A stretch of 64,000 nt of DNA from Edaphochlamys debaryana (GCA_016858145.1 JAEHOE010000104.1:372001-436000); one strand, 5' to 3'. Counted from the stretch's first letter, positions 42,201-54,499 are shown. Made by a program: numbers and translations. Notes: a model not told the origin generated them from the letters alone.

Positions 42201-43934
42201 CCAGCTCATAGATGAAGCACACCTGCGGTGCACAAGCCCAAGCAGGCCCAACAAGCGGGCGGCGCATCAGTAAGGGCCGAAGGTCTTTGCCACGGGGGCT
42301 AATGCCGTACACCTATACCCCACCCACACAGCCGCCTAGCGCTGCACGGTAGAACCAACCACTCTTGCTGAATTCAATCAGCTGACTCGATGCAGAGCCG
42401 TACAACCTCCCCCCATCGACCCATGCCAAACAGGCTGCTAGGCACAAACCGAGCCCTGTGCCGGCTGTGGCCCCGTGCCATAGCGCCCCACGCACACTGA
42501 TGAGTACGGTAAGTACGGCAACCAGGATCTCGAGCGCCCTGAAGCTCTTGGCCTCAAAGAACATGACGACCAGCACATCGGCGAACGTGATCAGCACGCC
42601 CGCCCACAGCGGAATGCCGAAGAGCAGGTTGAACGCGATGGCGCACCCCACCACCTCGGCCAGGTCCGTTGCCGCAATCGCCAGCTCCGCCACGACCCAC
42701 AAGCAGCGATTGACAGACTTGGGGTAGGCGTCGCGGCAGGCCTGGGGCACAGGTAGCGGAGGGAACCAGGACCGGGCAGTTGGGGCGAGAGCACGGAAGC
42801 GCGCCCCGAGGCCGGGACTGGGGATAGCACAGTAGCAGGCAAGGAGCTCGTGTCCTCGCGAGGAGCCCCAGCCGACCACAGGTGCACCACGTGTTCCCCA
42901 CCTGCGCCAGGTCCCGATCCGTGATCACTCCCAGCTTTAGCGACAGGAACTGGAGGAACCTGCGGGGGGAGAGGCAGCGTTTCAAAACCTGGTCAGGCCT
43001 CGTGGTTGAGGTCACAGCAGGTAGCGCCCACTTGCCCCCGATAACGCCCCCAGACAGGGTTCTGGACGAACCTGGTGCCTGCGCGCCTCTTCTACTTCAC
43101 AAGCAGCACCCCGCCCAGGTGTGTCCCGGCAACAGCTGTCGAGCCCATCTGCTGGACGCCGCCTTCCTTGCCGTATCCACAAAAACACAGCCCTTGCTTC
43201 CTTCCAAAAAGGTGCTGCCCGACCCACATGGCAATGCCCGAAGACACGAGGACCACGAACAACAGCGTGTAGCCAAACGCAGAGCCGGCCGCCAGGTCCG
43301 TGGCCCAGTTCCCGGGGTCCCTGGACACAAGGAGGGCCAGGCGTGGGGGTGAGAGACGCAAGGCCAGACCAGCTTGGCACCAAGGCTCTGAGCGTGCTGG
43401 AGGCCAGCTCAAAAATAAGAAGCGAAGAGCACTCGACGGCATCCGTCTAGCAAGCGCGGGGTCTGCCGTTCCTTCCTGCCAGGGTCCGTGGGGGTTCCCT
43501 GGTCTTGGTCTGGCCTGCATCCACTACCCCTCGACTCACATGTAGCCCACGCTGACCAGGAAGCCCAGTCCCGCGAACGCAAACATCTTCTTGTACCATG
43601 GCGAGTCTGCCAGCAGGGGCAGGAACGGGCGAAGGCGGGGTTGAGCGGGGGACCGTGTCGGGCGCGTGGCCGACAGCTGGCAGTCGTCGCGCCGCTACGC
43701 ACCAGCGCTGGGGAAGGCCAACGAGCTGTTGCTCTCCGGAAGACTTGGGTCCAAGCCTCGGTTCTTAAACCCAAGTAGGGGCTCCGCGAGCGCTTCCGTT
43801 GGCTCGCGGCGGAGCTCGCCACCCGTGTGCACCGGGTTTATCGTAGAATGGTCAAGCGCCATGGAGAAGCGCGATATGGCCTCCGGACCAAAGGATCCAG
43901 CCCGGAGGTCGTCGTCCTCGCCGCGCTCCGCCAT
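39232..43934 (-). CDS. NRAMP-family divalent metal transporter, copy A
   Basis: Eleven exons: 43703-43934, 43540-43606, 43228-43320, 42902-42959, 42496-42741, 42175-42222, 41911-41955, 40584-40803, 40037-40201, 39677-39807, 39232-39426; 499 residues. Signature motifs are intact: [17 protein letters not shown] in TM1 (D101, N104 coordinate metal in the family), MPHNLYLHS in TM6 (M278-H280 region), and [13 protein letters not shown]. About 11 hydrophobic segments are expected. The family moves Mn2+, Fe2+ and similar ions with protons. The acidic N-terminus MAERGEDDD was chosen as start; an in-frame Met at 44015 is an alternative. Compared with copy B there are extra introns after residue 77 and before residue 264; the latter (40804-41910) contains a fragment of the Alfin-like gene in the opposite orientation. 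Confidence 0.93.
40479..40621 (-). repeat. Exon-edge duplication in NRAMP copy A intron
   Basis: The donor edge of exon 40584-40803 (40581-40621) is repeated in the same orientation at 40479-40519 in the downstream intron, with the core TACCGTAGTGGAAGG conserved. The copy carries its own donor-like TACG|GTAGGT. Confidence 0.85.
41083..41855 (+). repeat. Copy 2 of dispersed duplication, inside NRAMP copy A intron
   Basis: It matches 16039-17315 but lacks the 501 bases at 16483-16983. It includes the upstream region with the palindromic TATA-like element (41336-41352), exons 1 and 2 and part of intron 2 of the Alfin-like gene. It lies antisense to the NRAMP gene. Confidence 0.85.
41556..41788 (+). 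pseudogene. Alfin-like gene fragment (exons 1 and 2 only)
   Basis: Exon 1 copy at 41556-41652 is identical to 17016-17112, and the intron donor and acceptor are kept. Exon 2 copy at 41732-41788 has changed residues ([19 protein letters not shown] versus [19 protein letters not shown]). Nothing corresponding to exons 3-8 follows, so no functional protein can be made from it. Confidence 0.85.
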
Positions 43935-45047
43935 GGCAATTGCGGGTGGGCCGTTGAGTGGCGCAAGCAGAGGCACCAGATGAAAGCGAACAGTGAGAAG
44001 AACGCAGCTCAGCACTTAGTCGCGGCGAGATCGAAATTCCAGCACTGCTCGCTGCGAGCGATCTTCGCAAGGCATCAAAGGCATCCAACTCCGCAAAGAG
44101 CGGGTCGTGCGTGCCACTAACACCATCAATGGCTTGCTGCACGCAAAGCCGCCTTGCACCGGCCCAGGGGTCCGACCAGGCGCATCTCGTGCTGGCTCAC
44201 GAGTGCCCGACAGCCCTGCCTCCTGGCTGTCTGGCAAGGGAGCCACTGCTGCTCGAGGCTTGTGAGGGTCAGGGCGGGTCCCAGGCATCACTCCAGCTCG
44301 ACGGCTTATTACAGCCCCAGTAGGGCGTTTAGGACAGATCAGGCGGGACCCTCGCGGGGCGGGGGCCCCCCCACTCCGCAGCCGTACTCCCATACCTGGA
44401 GGGTACCAGGGGTGCGCTGGAAGGTACTCCATACACCCACCTTGGCGTCCTGGTTACCGTATAGCTCACGGCAAGGAAAGCTTCCTCATGCCTTCAAGCA
44501 TTGCGCAAGATCATCCGCCGGCGCTCAACACTACATCCTGCCCCCCGTCCACCCCCCGACAGTTGCTCACACCATGCGTCAGAGTACCGTTGCCCCGTGC
44601 CCACCCGTGCATTGCACACTGCGCACAACCTCACATGATCTCGCACTGACTAGCTCACTGACTAGCTCACCCTCTATAACAAGCTCCTGCCCGCCCGTCC
44701 CTACGCTTGCGTGGTTGCAGCTCGGGTCAAGTCACGTCCATGCACATGCCAGTCGAAGTCCCGTGATGTCCTGCCTGCCTTGAACAACCGGCCAGGCTTA
44801 ACTCAGTGATCTTCGTCCGCCAGTTCGGCAGCGTGCAGGGTGCCCGCTGCTACTTCAGCCAGCAAGCTCACGAGCATGCGCATGCACGAGCTGAGTTCAT
44901 ACCGGCTCCGGCTCGCAGCCGCACAGCTACTGTTCGCTCTCTCACCAAACGCCCGCACCATCACAGATGGGCTCGGCTCACAGCACTCACACTTGCGTCA
45001 GGAGCCCAATGGGGCCCGCTGAAGTCCCGACATGCGCGTGACTTGCC
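43935..45047. other. Spacer between tandem NRAMP genes
   Basis: About 1.1 kb holding the 3' UTR of copy B and promoter of copy A. No gene or clear promoter motif was identified; a minus-strand TGTAA occurs near 44.31 kb, far from the stop of copy B. Confidence 0.45.
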
Positions 45048-48000
45048 CTACATGCCGCCAAAGCTGCCCGTATAGATGGACTGCACCACTAGGTTAATGT
45101 TGAGGAGCGTGATGACCGCAAACAGAACCCAAGCCACCACAGACACCCAGACCTTGTTGGCGTGCTTGCCCAGGTAGCGCGAGGAGGAGGTGAAGTGCAC
45201 GAGCGGGAACACGGCGAAGGGCAGCGTGAGCGACAGAATGACCTGCGGGGGCGAGGAGGTGGAGGGGGGTGGGCAGGGCAGGACAGGACGGGGCATGCGG
45301 TTGGGTGCTGACCGGGCGAAGGGCGATCAGCGCAAGCGGGTACTGGTACCCTCACTACGAACTGCCCTACAGCGGCCCGAGTCGCCTTGTGGCATCGCCC
45401 GGTGCGCCATGGCGCGTGCATCGTGCAGAAGCCGCAGTTCGCTTCCCGGCTCGCCTGTCCTTCATGCCAGCGCGCTCCACCCACCACCACAGGTCCCCAA
45501 ACCCAAACCCTCAACCCTCAACCCAGACACCGCTACCCCACCTGGGACAGAACCAGCAGCTCCGCGACGCCCTCGCGCCCCATGACCGCCGCCACAATGG
45601 CAGCGGGGATGATGGCCGTGCCTCGCGTGATCATGCGCCGCAGCCAGGGCCGCACGCGGATGGACAGGAAACCTGCGAGCGGCCGTGCAGGATGCACATT
45701 GTGGGGGCGTGCTCGCCGGGCCTCTAGCCCTAGTGTGAAGATCGGGAGTATGTGCAGCTGCGGCACGGGAATTGTCCCGTCTGAACACTTCCGCCAGCCT
45801 ACAGGTTGGTTGCTCGGTCCGCCCGCCCCCTGCCCCTTCAGTCCCCCCCCCTGCCCCACCCTCCATGACGATCTGCCCGCTGAGCGTGCCCGTGATGGTG
45901 CTGTTCTGCCCCGCCGCCAGCAGCGCCACTCCGAACAGGATGGACGCGGCCTTGGCGCCCAGGGAGGTCGCCAGCAGGGCGTAGGCGTCGCCAATGTCGG
46001 CAACGTCGTCCCGGGGCGGGTTGCCTGTTCAGGAACGAGGGTGACGCCTGGTGTTGGAGCACAGCCGAGGTCTATGGTTCCGATGCGTCCCGGTAGCCCC
46101 GCGCGGAGCCTTCCTCATGCCGAGCTTGCCCAACGTAGCGAAAGGCCGATGCAGCCAGGATCAGAATGGCCGACTTGACCATACGGTACCTTGCTTAAGG
46201 CGCAGCACCCCGACCACTCCCGTCCACAGCTTCGCCGGGCCTCACGCCACCCCAATCAAGCCCCACAACCCCCGTTGAGCCCACCGTAGTGGAAGGCCGA
46301 TGCAGCCAGGATAAGAATGGCCGAGTTGACCATGAAAGCCAGGATGAGCGACAGCGTCGAGTCCAGTGCACCCAGCTGAATGGCCATGCGGCGGCCGGGG
46401 GCGGTGCGCGGGTAGGCGCGGGTTTGGATGACGGAGGAGTGCAGGTACAGGTTGTGGGGCATGACGGTGGCTCCCAGGATGCCCGTGGCGATGTAGAGCA
46501 TGGCGGGGTCAGTGACGGTCCGCAGGGTGGGCAGGTAGCCGACCATGACCTGCAGGGGAGGGAGGCCGGAAAGGTGAGGCTGACGAGACGGTCCCATCTG
46601 GGGCTTGGTCCTATGCCTGGCAGTGCCATGCCATTGCAAGACAGCCCCGCCCGCCCGCCCCAGGCCTTCCTAGCCTTGCCCATGTCCGACCAGCACGCGC
46701 CAGGTTACACCCAGCCACACACCTTGCCCATGTCCGGCTTGGACTTGATCAGCTCGTACACGAAGCACAGCTGCGTGGGGGAAAGAGCGGGGCAGGGGAC
46801 CAGACGCCGGATCGACATGGCTGCCACTCGAGCAAGTTGGCCACATACCCGCGCTGCGCAGCTCTGTGCCGCTCTCTCGCTTTCCTGCAGGCTGCACACC
46901 CGTCCGGTACTCGCACGGTGTGTGCACGAGCCGGCGGCCCCCGTTTGTACCCCGACCCCACGACTGAAGCACGAGCAAAGCCCCTGCCCTGCTCCTGCTC
47001 CTCCGCCACGCCATGCGGCGCCCCACCATCCCCACGACGCGCCTCACCGTGATGACTCCCGTGAGGACGGCCACCAGAACCTCCACGGCGCGGAATGACT
47101 TCGTCTCCACCGCCATGACGATCAGCACGTCAACCGCCGTGATGAGCACGCCCGCCCACAGTGGAATGCCCAATAGCAGGTTGAAGGCAATGGCGCACCC
47201 CACCACCTCGGCCAGGTCCGTGGCCGCGATCGCCAGCTCCGCCACGATCCACAGCATGCGGTTCACCCATTGCGGGTATGCGTCGCGGCAGGCCTGGGGC
47301 AGGGCCGAGGTAGGGATGGAGACACGCGACGTCACGCCGGGGTGCAGCTGTGGCAGATTCCACGCCTCGCAGCATGGACCCAATGCTTGTGGACTGCCGT
47401 CACCGTCATGGTTCTGCCTGTGGCATGGCATCTCTCGTGCCCATGGCACCTTTAGCCGCTCAGCTCTCTTGCCTCACCAGCCCTCGCGCTAATCCCTCCC
47501 AGAGCCCTCCATCGGCACCCCCACACCCCCGCACCTGCGCCAGGTCCCGGTCTGTCGCTACGCCCAGCTTCAGGGCCAGGTACTGGAGGAACCTGCACAC
47601 AGCGAGGGCGGGGACCGCTTGGCCAAGTGTACAGAGGATACCGGTATGCGAGGCCGCATTGGGAGCTCGTGGGCGCCGAGGGACACATAGACTACGGGTC
47701 CTCCCTCTCCCTTAGGTGTCCTGGCCACGAACCCGGGCCGCGCTCCGGTTTCTACGTTTCCCCGCCGCTGTAACAGACAGCCATGGCTGCGACTGTGAGC
47801 CAAGAGAGCACGACGTGACCTTCTAGGTGGCAAACCCACATGGCCATGACGGATGACACCAGGACCACGAATAGCAGCTGGTAGCCAAACGCAGAGCCGG
47901 CCGCCAGGTCCGTGGCCCAGTTCCCGGGGTCCCTGGACGGCAGGGCATTACAGATAGTGGGTGCACGCAGACCGAGGGAGGCGGCGTTGACGGCCGGGGG

Positions 48001-48842
48001 CCAATTCACGAAGGGGACGGGAGCCCCGGGCCCTGCATCCGGCCGGCCGCTCCCCTGCCAAGGCCAGCGTAACTACTGAACGGCCAATGGCTTCCCAATC
48101 CCTGAACGCTGCTGGCACTCACATGTAGCCCACGCTGACCAGGAAGCCCAGTCCCGCGAACGCAAACATCTTCTTGTACCACGGCGACTGGCTGGTGGGA
48201 AAGGTCAGAGAGGCATTCGCCTCGGGAAGGCTAGGCCCGTTGTCGTGGTCCTGTGCCAGGGACGGGAGGCGGGGCGGGGGGAAGTGCTGGGTCCAGGCAC
48301 GCACGCTTCTGCCCACGCACCACCAGTGCGTGGGGACCCCAGGCCGGCCTCTGGCGACGTCGCCCGCCCACGCCAGGAGGCTGCGACGGCCCCGGCCCTG
48401 CCCGAGCCCATACTCTAGGAACACACACAGGCAGCTGCCCAGACGGTGTTGAGCACCCGCGGGCCCGCGCCACACTTGATGCAACAGTTCGAGGCCTGAA
48501 CAGCCCGCGAAACCACACCCTGTGATGGCTGCCCCGCCTCCGCACCTTGAAGCCGGGGAGAGCTGTTGAGTCCGTTGCTCCATCTGCGCGCTCGCTGACT
48601 GTGGGCACTTCGTCCCCAAAAATTGGCGCTGCGTGGCCCAGAAGCGTAAGCTTCTCTTCGTCCACGGCTACAGGAGCTGGAAGCGCAACACAGAAGGACC
48701 CCGTCGAGCTCGCCGTGGCCAGCGAGCCCACGGAAGGGTCCGAGGATGGTTGCGCCAAGGGGCGCTCTGGAGACGACCGCGGCACCGCCTCATAGTCCCT
48801 GGCTGTGCCTGTCTCGCCGCTTTGCCGCTCCCGAGCATCCAT
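45048..48842 (-). CDS. NRAMP-family divalent metal transporter, copy B
   Basis: Ten exons: 48546-48842, 48123-48250, 47840-47932, 47535-47592, 47048-47293, 46723-46770, 46285-46549, 45860-46024, 45542-45672, 45048-45242; 541 residues. It has the same motifs as copy [18 protein letters not shown] (D143), MPHNLYLHS (M320-H322 region) and [13 protein letters not shown]. Eight of the ten exons have exactly the lengths of the copy A exons or their sums; 46285-46549 (265 bases) equals 45 plus 220 bases of copy A. The N-terminus is longer and Ser/Thr-rich (about 140 residues before TM1) and divided by an intron at a different place. Protein similarity to copy A is high in the membrane core and low in the N-terminal tail. 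Head-to-tail arrangement on the same strand indicates tandem duplication. Confidence 0.93.
46131..46334 (-). repeat. Exon-edge duplication in NRAMP copy B intron
   Basis: The donor edge of exon 46285-46549 (46282-46334) is repeated at 46131-46183 in the downstream intron with about 48 of 53 matches. The GT of the donor is lost in the copy. This is the same intron position as the duplication in NRAMP copy A, but each copy is closest to its own exon. Confidence 0.88.
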
Positions 48843-49844
48843 CCTAAGCTCCGGAGAAGCAGACGAGTCGCCTATGGTTGTGCCCGGTGCGCGAGAGCTT
48901 CGCCCCGCTTGCAGATGAAGCTCTTATAGCACTGAAAAGCTTCAGAACGCACAGGTGTGGCGGCGAATCTGCTTCGGGTGACAGGGCTCGCCTGGAAATG
49001 TCTAAGCTAGGTCTGCTATCCCAGTGTGGCGCGTGGTGTTCGTGAGCGCACAAGAGTATCTATACTGTGGAGTGAGGCAGAGTAATTCAGGCGCCCTCTG
49101 CCGTGCTGCCCAGCTGGCACCCGTTGTGCGTGCCCAGCCCGCCCGCACCCGCCCTCTTGAGCCCTCACCCGCCCGCCCCCAACACCTTCGAGCATCGCCG
49201 TGATTTGTGCTCGGGTCGCTTCGAGGGGTTTTCCTCGCACCGCCCCCATCTGCGTCTAGGCACCACGGCTAACTTGCGAGGTCGCCATGGCCTCCTTGGC
49301 CGCCACGGCTTGCGGGTCGCGCCCCTCGCGCCAGCACGGTGTCCTACCCTACCTCGCGCTAACCGCCTCTCCCGTAGGCAATAGACATGGCCCCATGCGA
49401 CAGCAGTGGAGGAGGGAGGCGATGGCGACCAGGGGCGAGGGGCTAATGGCAGGGGAAGAGCAGGGGGCAAACGGGAGCAGAGAGACCGGCCCTGCCACTG
49501 CATGCGTGGGCCCACCGAGCTGCTTGCTACTCACTGCCACAAGCCAATACATCACACAAGCCTTACGCACCCAAAAGCAGCTTGCGACGACGCACGCCGG
49601 GCTGCAGCCCGCGCAACACTGCTCGATGCGCTTGCACAATCGCAGCGAGCCTGCAGCGCGAGGGCAGCACGACACCCGCCGGCCACTGCTTAGGTACTAA
49701 TAATCGCTCATTACGCTTTGCGGTTGCTCCGCGAGCGAGCCCCGACTCGCTCGCTCGCCTGCCCGCAGGCCCCTCCCCTCGCTCCGCTCCCTCGCTCCCC
49801 GCCGCTCCGGCCCCTCCCCGCGAGCAGCTCGTCTCCCGCCACCC
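48843..49844. other. Divergent intergenic region, NRAMP copy B / xylulokinase
   Basis: About 1 kb between the two start codons; it must contain both promoters. I see no convincing TATA box or metal-response-like repeat. Confidence 0.45.
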
Positions 49845-52800
49845 ATGGCACTCCCAGCAGAGCCCCTCGCGCTGGGAGTGGACGTGGGGACGCAGGGCCT
49901 GAAGGTGAGGCCGACGGAGGCCAAAGGGCAGACGCAGGCGTTCTGGCTGCAATCCCTGCCCCACTGCACTACCGGTACCTGCACCACCGACTGACGTCGG
50001 TCTTCCCCATGCATTGATGTGCGCCCCCGAGGCTGTGGTATACGACATGAAGAGCCACGCCGTCCTGGCGAAGGGATCCAGCGCGTACGGCATCCTGCCG
50101 TCACCCGTGCCCAGCCGCGCGGAGCAAGATCCAGCCACTTGGCTGCAGGTACGGCTCCGTACGATGGCTTGGGGCAGGTCAAGATCCCATGGCCGCACCC
50201 CTCAGTGCCATCCTCATCCCCGCCCCCCACTGGACCCCCACTCCTCCCACCCCGCCCTCCCTCCCCCCCTGCCCTCCCAGGCGCTCCGTGAGGCCGTGGG
50301 TGCGGCCCTGCAGGGTCTGGACCCCGCCCGAGTGGCGGCACTGGCGGTGTCGGGGCAGCAGCACGGCCTGGTGGTGCTGGACGGGGAGGGGCAGGTGGGG
50401 GGCGGGGGGATGTGGAGGGGGGAGGGAGCGTGTGTGTTTTGCGGCACCCACGTGTGTTGGGGCTAGAGCATAAGCAGCAGGGGCTGGTGGTGGTGGGCGG
50501 GGAGGCGCAAGTGGGAAACACGTGCTCAAGATCGTCTTGCAAAACCGGCCCCGCGCCCCAGGTGCTGCGGCCGTGCAAGCTGTGGTGTGACACGGAGAGT
50601 GCGGCGGAGGCGGAGCAGCTGTCCGCCAAGCTGGGGTGGAAGCTGGTGAGCGGCGGCTGCCCTTGATCGGACAGCATTGGACAAGGTGCTGGGTTTCGCG
50701 GCAACGTGCCCCGAATGGACTGGGTTCTCGCATCGTCTCGTATTCCCGTACGGGCCGTGAGGAAGGGTGGCGAAAGTGTTTGGCTGCAGGGCAGGGGCCA
50801 GCTCTGGCAGTGGGCAGTATGCCTCACAATGACTCCGGGTTACTTGGGCCTTCCAGCACCTGAAGTCGCAATGCCTGTGTCGGGCGCAATGGCTGGCCTC
50901 GAGGAACCCACCAGCTGTTGCCTGAATCCAGGGATTAAGGTGCAGCGGTCTCTCCAGACCAATCTCACCCACCAGCCATCTCCTCCTGGTTCGCTGTTCA
51001 TACTGCAGGTTCCGTCCTTCACGGCCACCAAGGTGCTGTGGCTCAAGCGCAACGAGCCCGATGTGTACGACCGTACGGCAACTGTACTGCTGCCGCACGA
51101 CTACGTCAACCTGTACCTCACCGGCCGCAAAGTCATGGAGGTGCGCTCTCATATCCCAGCATATCTTCGGGATGCGGACTGGCCCTGGCCAACTGCCCAT
51201 CCTCCGTTTTGGCCAAAGCGGAACGTGTCAAAGCACTTTGCTCTTCCCATCCCTTTCCCGTCCCTTTTCCATTCCTCCCTGCCAGTGCGGTGACGCCAGC
51301 GGGACGGGCCTCATGGACATTCCGGGGCGGCGCTGGGACGCTGCGGCGGTGGCGGCGGTGGACGAGCGGCTGGGGGGGCTGCTGCCGCCCCTGGTGGACG
51401 AACCCAACCGGGTGGGGCCACATTGGGGAGGGGGGGGGGGCAGGGGTAAAGAGGAGGGAGGGTGACAGGGGGTCGAAAGGGAGGGTTCAGGAGGGGGTTT
51501 GTCCGGGCAACCTGTAAAAGGAGGGGCCGGGAACGGCCCAGCAGGATTGTGGACTGCCCGCGCGGTCGGTGGGCTGCAAGCGCAAAGTTTCCACGAGGTC
51601 CACTCGAGACAGCGCCGCGCTCTGTCTCCACCCGCCCCTCCGCTCGTCCGCCTGCTGCTTCTGCTCACTGCGCTCCACCGGCCACCACCCGCCCCGCCCG
51701 CCCCACCCGCCCCTCCGCCCCTCCCCCCCCCCCTCCTGCTCCAGGCCATCGGCACGCTGCAGCCCTCAGCCGCTGCGGACCTGGGCCTACCCGCCGGGGC
51801 CCTGGTGGGCCCGGGCAGTGGCGACAACGCCATGAGTGCCCTGGGGGCGGGGGCGGCCAGGTGGGCCCGGGTGGGCCTGGTGGGGGCGCGAAGGGGGTCG
51901 AAGAAGAGACAAGGGACACATGCCCCTTGGCCTTTCGGCTGCCCCAAACCTTGCCTTTACTCTATGTCTCCAGCGTCTCCATCATACGCCCTCAATTGAT
52001 TGTCGCGTCCTTTCTCGTTACCGCCTCTCCTCTTTTGCCCACCACAATCTCTCGCAGCGCCGGCGCCGTTGTGGTCTCTCTGGGCACCTCGGGCACCATC
52101 TTCGCCAAGTCCCCCACCCCCGTGCTGGACCCCTCGGGTCTGGTCTGCCCCTTCGCCGACGCCACGGGCGCATTCCTGCCGCTGCTGTGCACCCTCAACT
52201 GCACGCGACTGCCGGAGGAGGTGGGGGGCGGGTGTGTGGGAGAGGGGCGAAGAGAGAGGAGAGGGGGCAGAGGGGCGCGAGAGGGACATGCTGGGGAGCA
52301 CGGTTCAGCATTAAGGGACGGCGCTTCACGGTCTGCAGGCTCATAGGGACACCCACGCCCCAACCCGATGTGTTTGCATCGCCACCCCGTTGGCCCGTGC
52401 GCGCAGGTCCGCGAGGCGTTCGGGCTTAGTCATGCCGAGCTGACGGCGCTGGCCGAGCGCGAGCCGCCCGGCTGCGGCGGCGCCACGTGGCTGCCGTACC
52501 TGATCGGGGAGCGCACGCCCTGCTGGCCACACGCCAGCGGGGCGCTACTGGGGCTGCGGCCGGGTGAGGATGCAGAATCCAGAATCCTGGATTCAGGATC
52601 CAGCATCCTGGATTCAGGATCCAGCATATCCTGGGCTGGGTAGTCGGGGCGCCGCCTCCAGCCATGGCCCGCCCGTCGCTGCCACGGGCTAAAGCATACT
52701 CCCACGTCCCACCCCTGACCCCCATCCCTCCCTCGCTCCCGCGCCTTCCCCAACCGGGACCAACCCCCAACCCCCAACTGCACCAACCGCCAACCGCCAA

Positions 52801-54499
52801 CCGCCCAGGCTGCCTGCGCCCCGGCCTGCTCTACCGCGCCGCGCTCGAGGGCGCCACGCTGTCGCTGCTGTCGGGCTTCCGTCGCATGGTGGCCGCGGGG
52901 CTGGCGCCGGGGGGGCGGCTGCGGCTGGTGGGGGGCGGCGCGCGCAACCCGCTGTGGCGGCAGATTGTGGCGGACGCGTTTGGGATGGAAGTGAGGCAGG
53001 GGGGCAGGGGGGACGAGGAGGGTGGGGTTGGGTGGGGTTCAGATAGGGTGAGGCACATTGGGGCGGACGCCGTGGGGGTAGAAGACATCAACGCCGCGGA
53101 CGCCGTGGGAATGGAGGTGGGGGGCCTAGGGGTTGATGCGGAGTTCATGGCTAGGGGCTTGTTCGCCTGCTGCCTTCGCCTCGCGAGCAGCGCCTACGGC
53201 CATCGAGCTGGCCTCCTGGGTCCAGCGCTCCCCGCGTACCAGCTCCTGGGCCCTGCCCTGCACCCGGCCTCACGCCTCCCCACCCGACCCCCGCCTCTTG
53301 GTCGAACCCGTGTTCACCCCCCCCCCCTGCCCCGGCCCCCCCAGGTGGTGCTCCCCGCGGAGGCGGACTCGGCCGCTCTGGGCGCAGCGCTGCAGGTGCG
53401 GTGGCTGCAGGCGCGGGGACAGGGCTGCGCTGTACCGTTGCCGAAATGTTGTATCAGCGGTGAGCTAAAGGGGGTACTACCTGAAGAACCCGAAGGCTCT
53501 GTAGATACGCTGAGGCGTGATCCTCAGTCAGCGCAAGGGCCATCCCAGGGACTTGCCAGATGCCTTGGAGCGGCAGACAGGCCGGCATCCGGGCCTATTG
53601 ATCGGTCCCAGACCTGACGAGGCCACACAGGCCTCAACCGTATATCGTTACAGTTCTCAGTGCATCTCCAGCGCTCACGCTAGGGCACGTGCCGCTCACG
53701 TGCGTACCGCAGGTACAGGAGGTTACAACAATGGCCTCCCCTGCAGGTTGCTGCCCTGGGATTGTCACAGGCCTCTGTCCAGCGCCAGGAGCGATCGCGT
53801 GCGAGCCAGTGTGTTGACCCTGTGTTAGTAGGGAGTAAAGAGAAGCCCAGAGTGCAAAAAGCGAGACCCAGTATTACGACAATCAGCACGGGGGTTCCGT
53901 ACCCGCCGCCGTCTTTGCTGCGTTTGGTTCAGGCCCAAGGTCTGAGCCCTCGTGCTGAGGGCCCGCTCCTCTTTGTTCCCCGCTCCCCCCCTCCCTCTCC
54001 CCCGGTGTGGGCCCCCAGGCCGCCGCCATTGCGGAGGGCGTGGCGGTGGCGGACTACGTGGCGGCGCACCCCCCGCCCATGGAGGACTTGGTGGGTCCAG
54101 GGAGGCCCAGGAAGGCCCTCGGCGGTCCGTAGAGGGGTCCAGGGAGGTCCAGGGAGGTCCAGGGAAGCCCTCGGCGGTGCATACAGGGGTGCAGGGTGGT
54201 CCAGGGAGGTTCTGATGGGCGGAGTGCCTGGGAGTCGTTGGTAGCGGTGAACACGACCCTTCCACCCGGCGCCTCACTCCCACCCCAACTCATGCCCCCC
54301 CGAACCTGTCCCGACGCCGTGCCCGACGCTGGCCGACGCCATCCCGCCTCGCCCCGCCCCACCCCCCTGCCCCGCTGCTGCCCCGCCGTTGCCCGCACAT
54401 GCACCCCAGGTGGTCCGCCCAAACCCGGAGCACCGGGCCGCCTACGACGCGGCGCTGCAGCGATTCGAGGCGCTCGGACAGCAGCTCTTCGGGGTTTGA
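49845..54499 (+). CDS. Xylulokinase (FGGY carbohydrate kinase)
   Basis: Thirteen exons: 49845-49904, 50032-50148, 50281-50394, 50562-50645, 51009-51140, 51286-51411, 51745-51860, 52058-52220, 52407-52563, 52809-52990, 53345-53395, 54019-54090, 54410-54499; 487 residues, a normal length. FGGY motifs appear in order: LGVDVGTQGLK (phosphate loop, residues 10-20), VSGQQHG (82-88), LLPHDYVNLYLTG, GDASGTGLMDI (171-181), GPGSGDNA with catalytic D238, VVSLGTSGTIF, YLIGERTPCW, VGGGARNPLWRQIVAD and EADSAALGAALQAAAI. The VSGQQHG and DASGTG signatures favour D-xylulose over glycerol or other sugars. It phosphorylates xylulose with ATP to feed the pentose phosphate or plastid isoprenoid pathway; location is not clear because no obvious transit peptide precedes the kinase fold. 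Confidence 0.92.
50353..50515 (+). repeat. Exon-edge duplication after xylulokinase exon 3
   Basis: The 3' edge of exon 50281-50394 with its donor (50353-50399) has a diverged same-orientation copy at 50472-50515 in the next intron, ending GGCGCAA|GTGGG where the real exon ends GGGGCAG|GTGGG. Confidence 0.7.
52567..52627 (+). repeat. Tandem palindromic repeat in xylulokinase intron 9
   Basis: A unit of about 21 bases (CCTGGATTCAGGATCCAGCAT) occurs twice in tandem, with partial units at each side. CTGGATtcAGGATCCAG-type self-complementarity lets the RNA form stem-loops close to the donor at 52563. Confidence 0.75.
52967..53121 (+). repeat. Two exon-edge copies after xylulokinase exon 10
   Basis: The 3' edge of exon 10 with its donor (52967-52996, GCGGACGCG...ATGGAAGTGAGG) is followed by two diverged copies at 53060-53089 and 53092-53121 (GCGGACGCCGTGGGAATGG, then AGGTGGGG). 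The second retains a donor-like GAG|GTGGGG. Confidence 0.65.

Noticed and set aside
52567..52627. Possible CRISPR-like direct repeats
   Set aside because: There are only two tandem units with no spacers, inside a eukaryotic intron.
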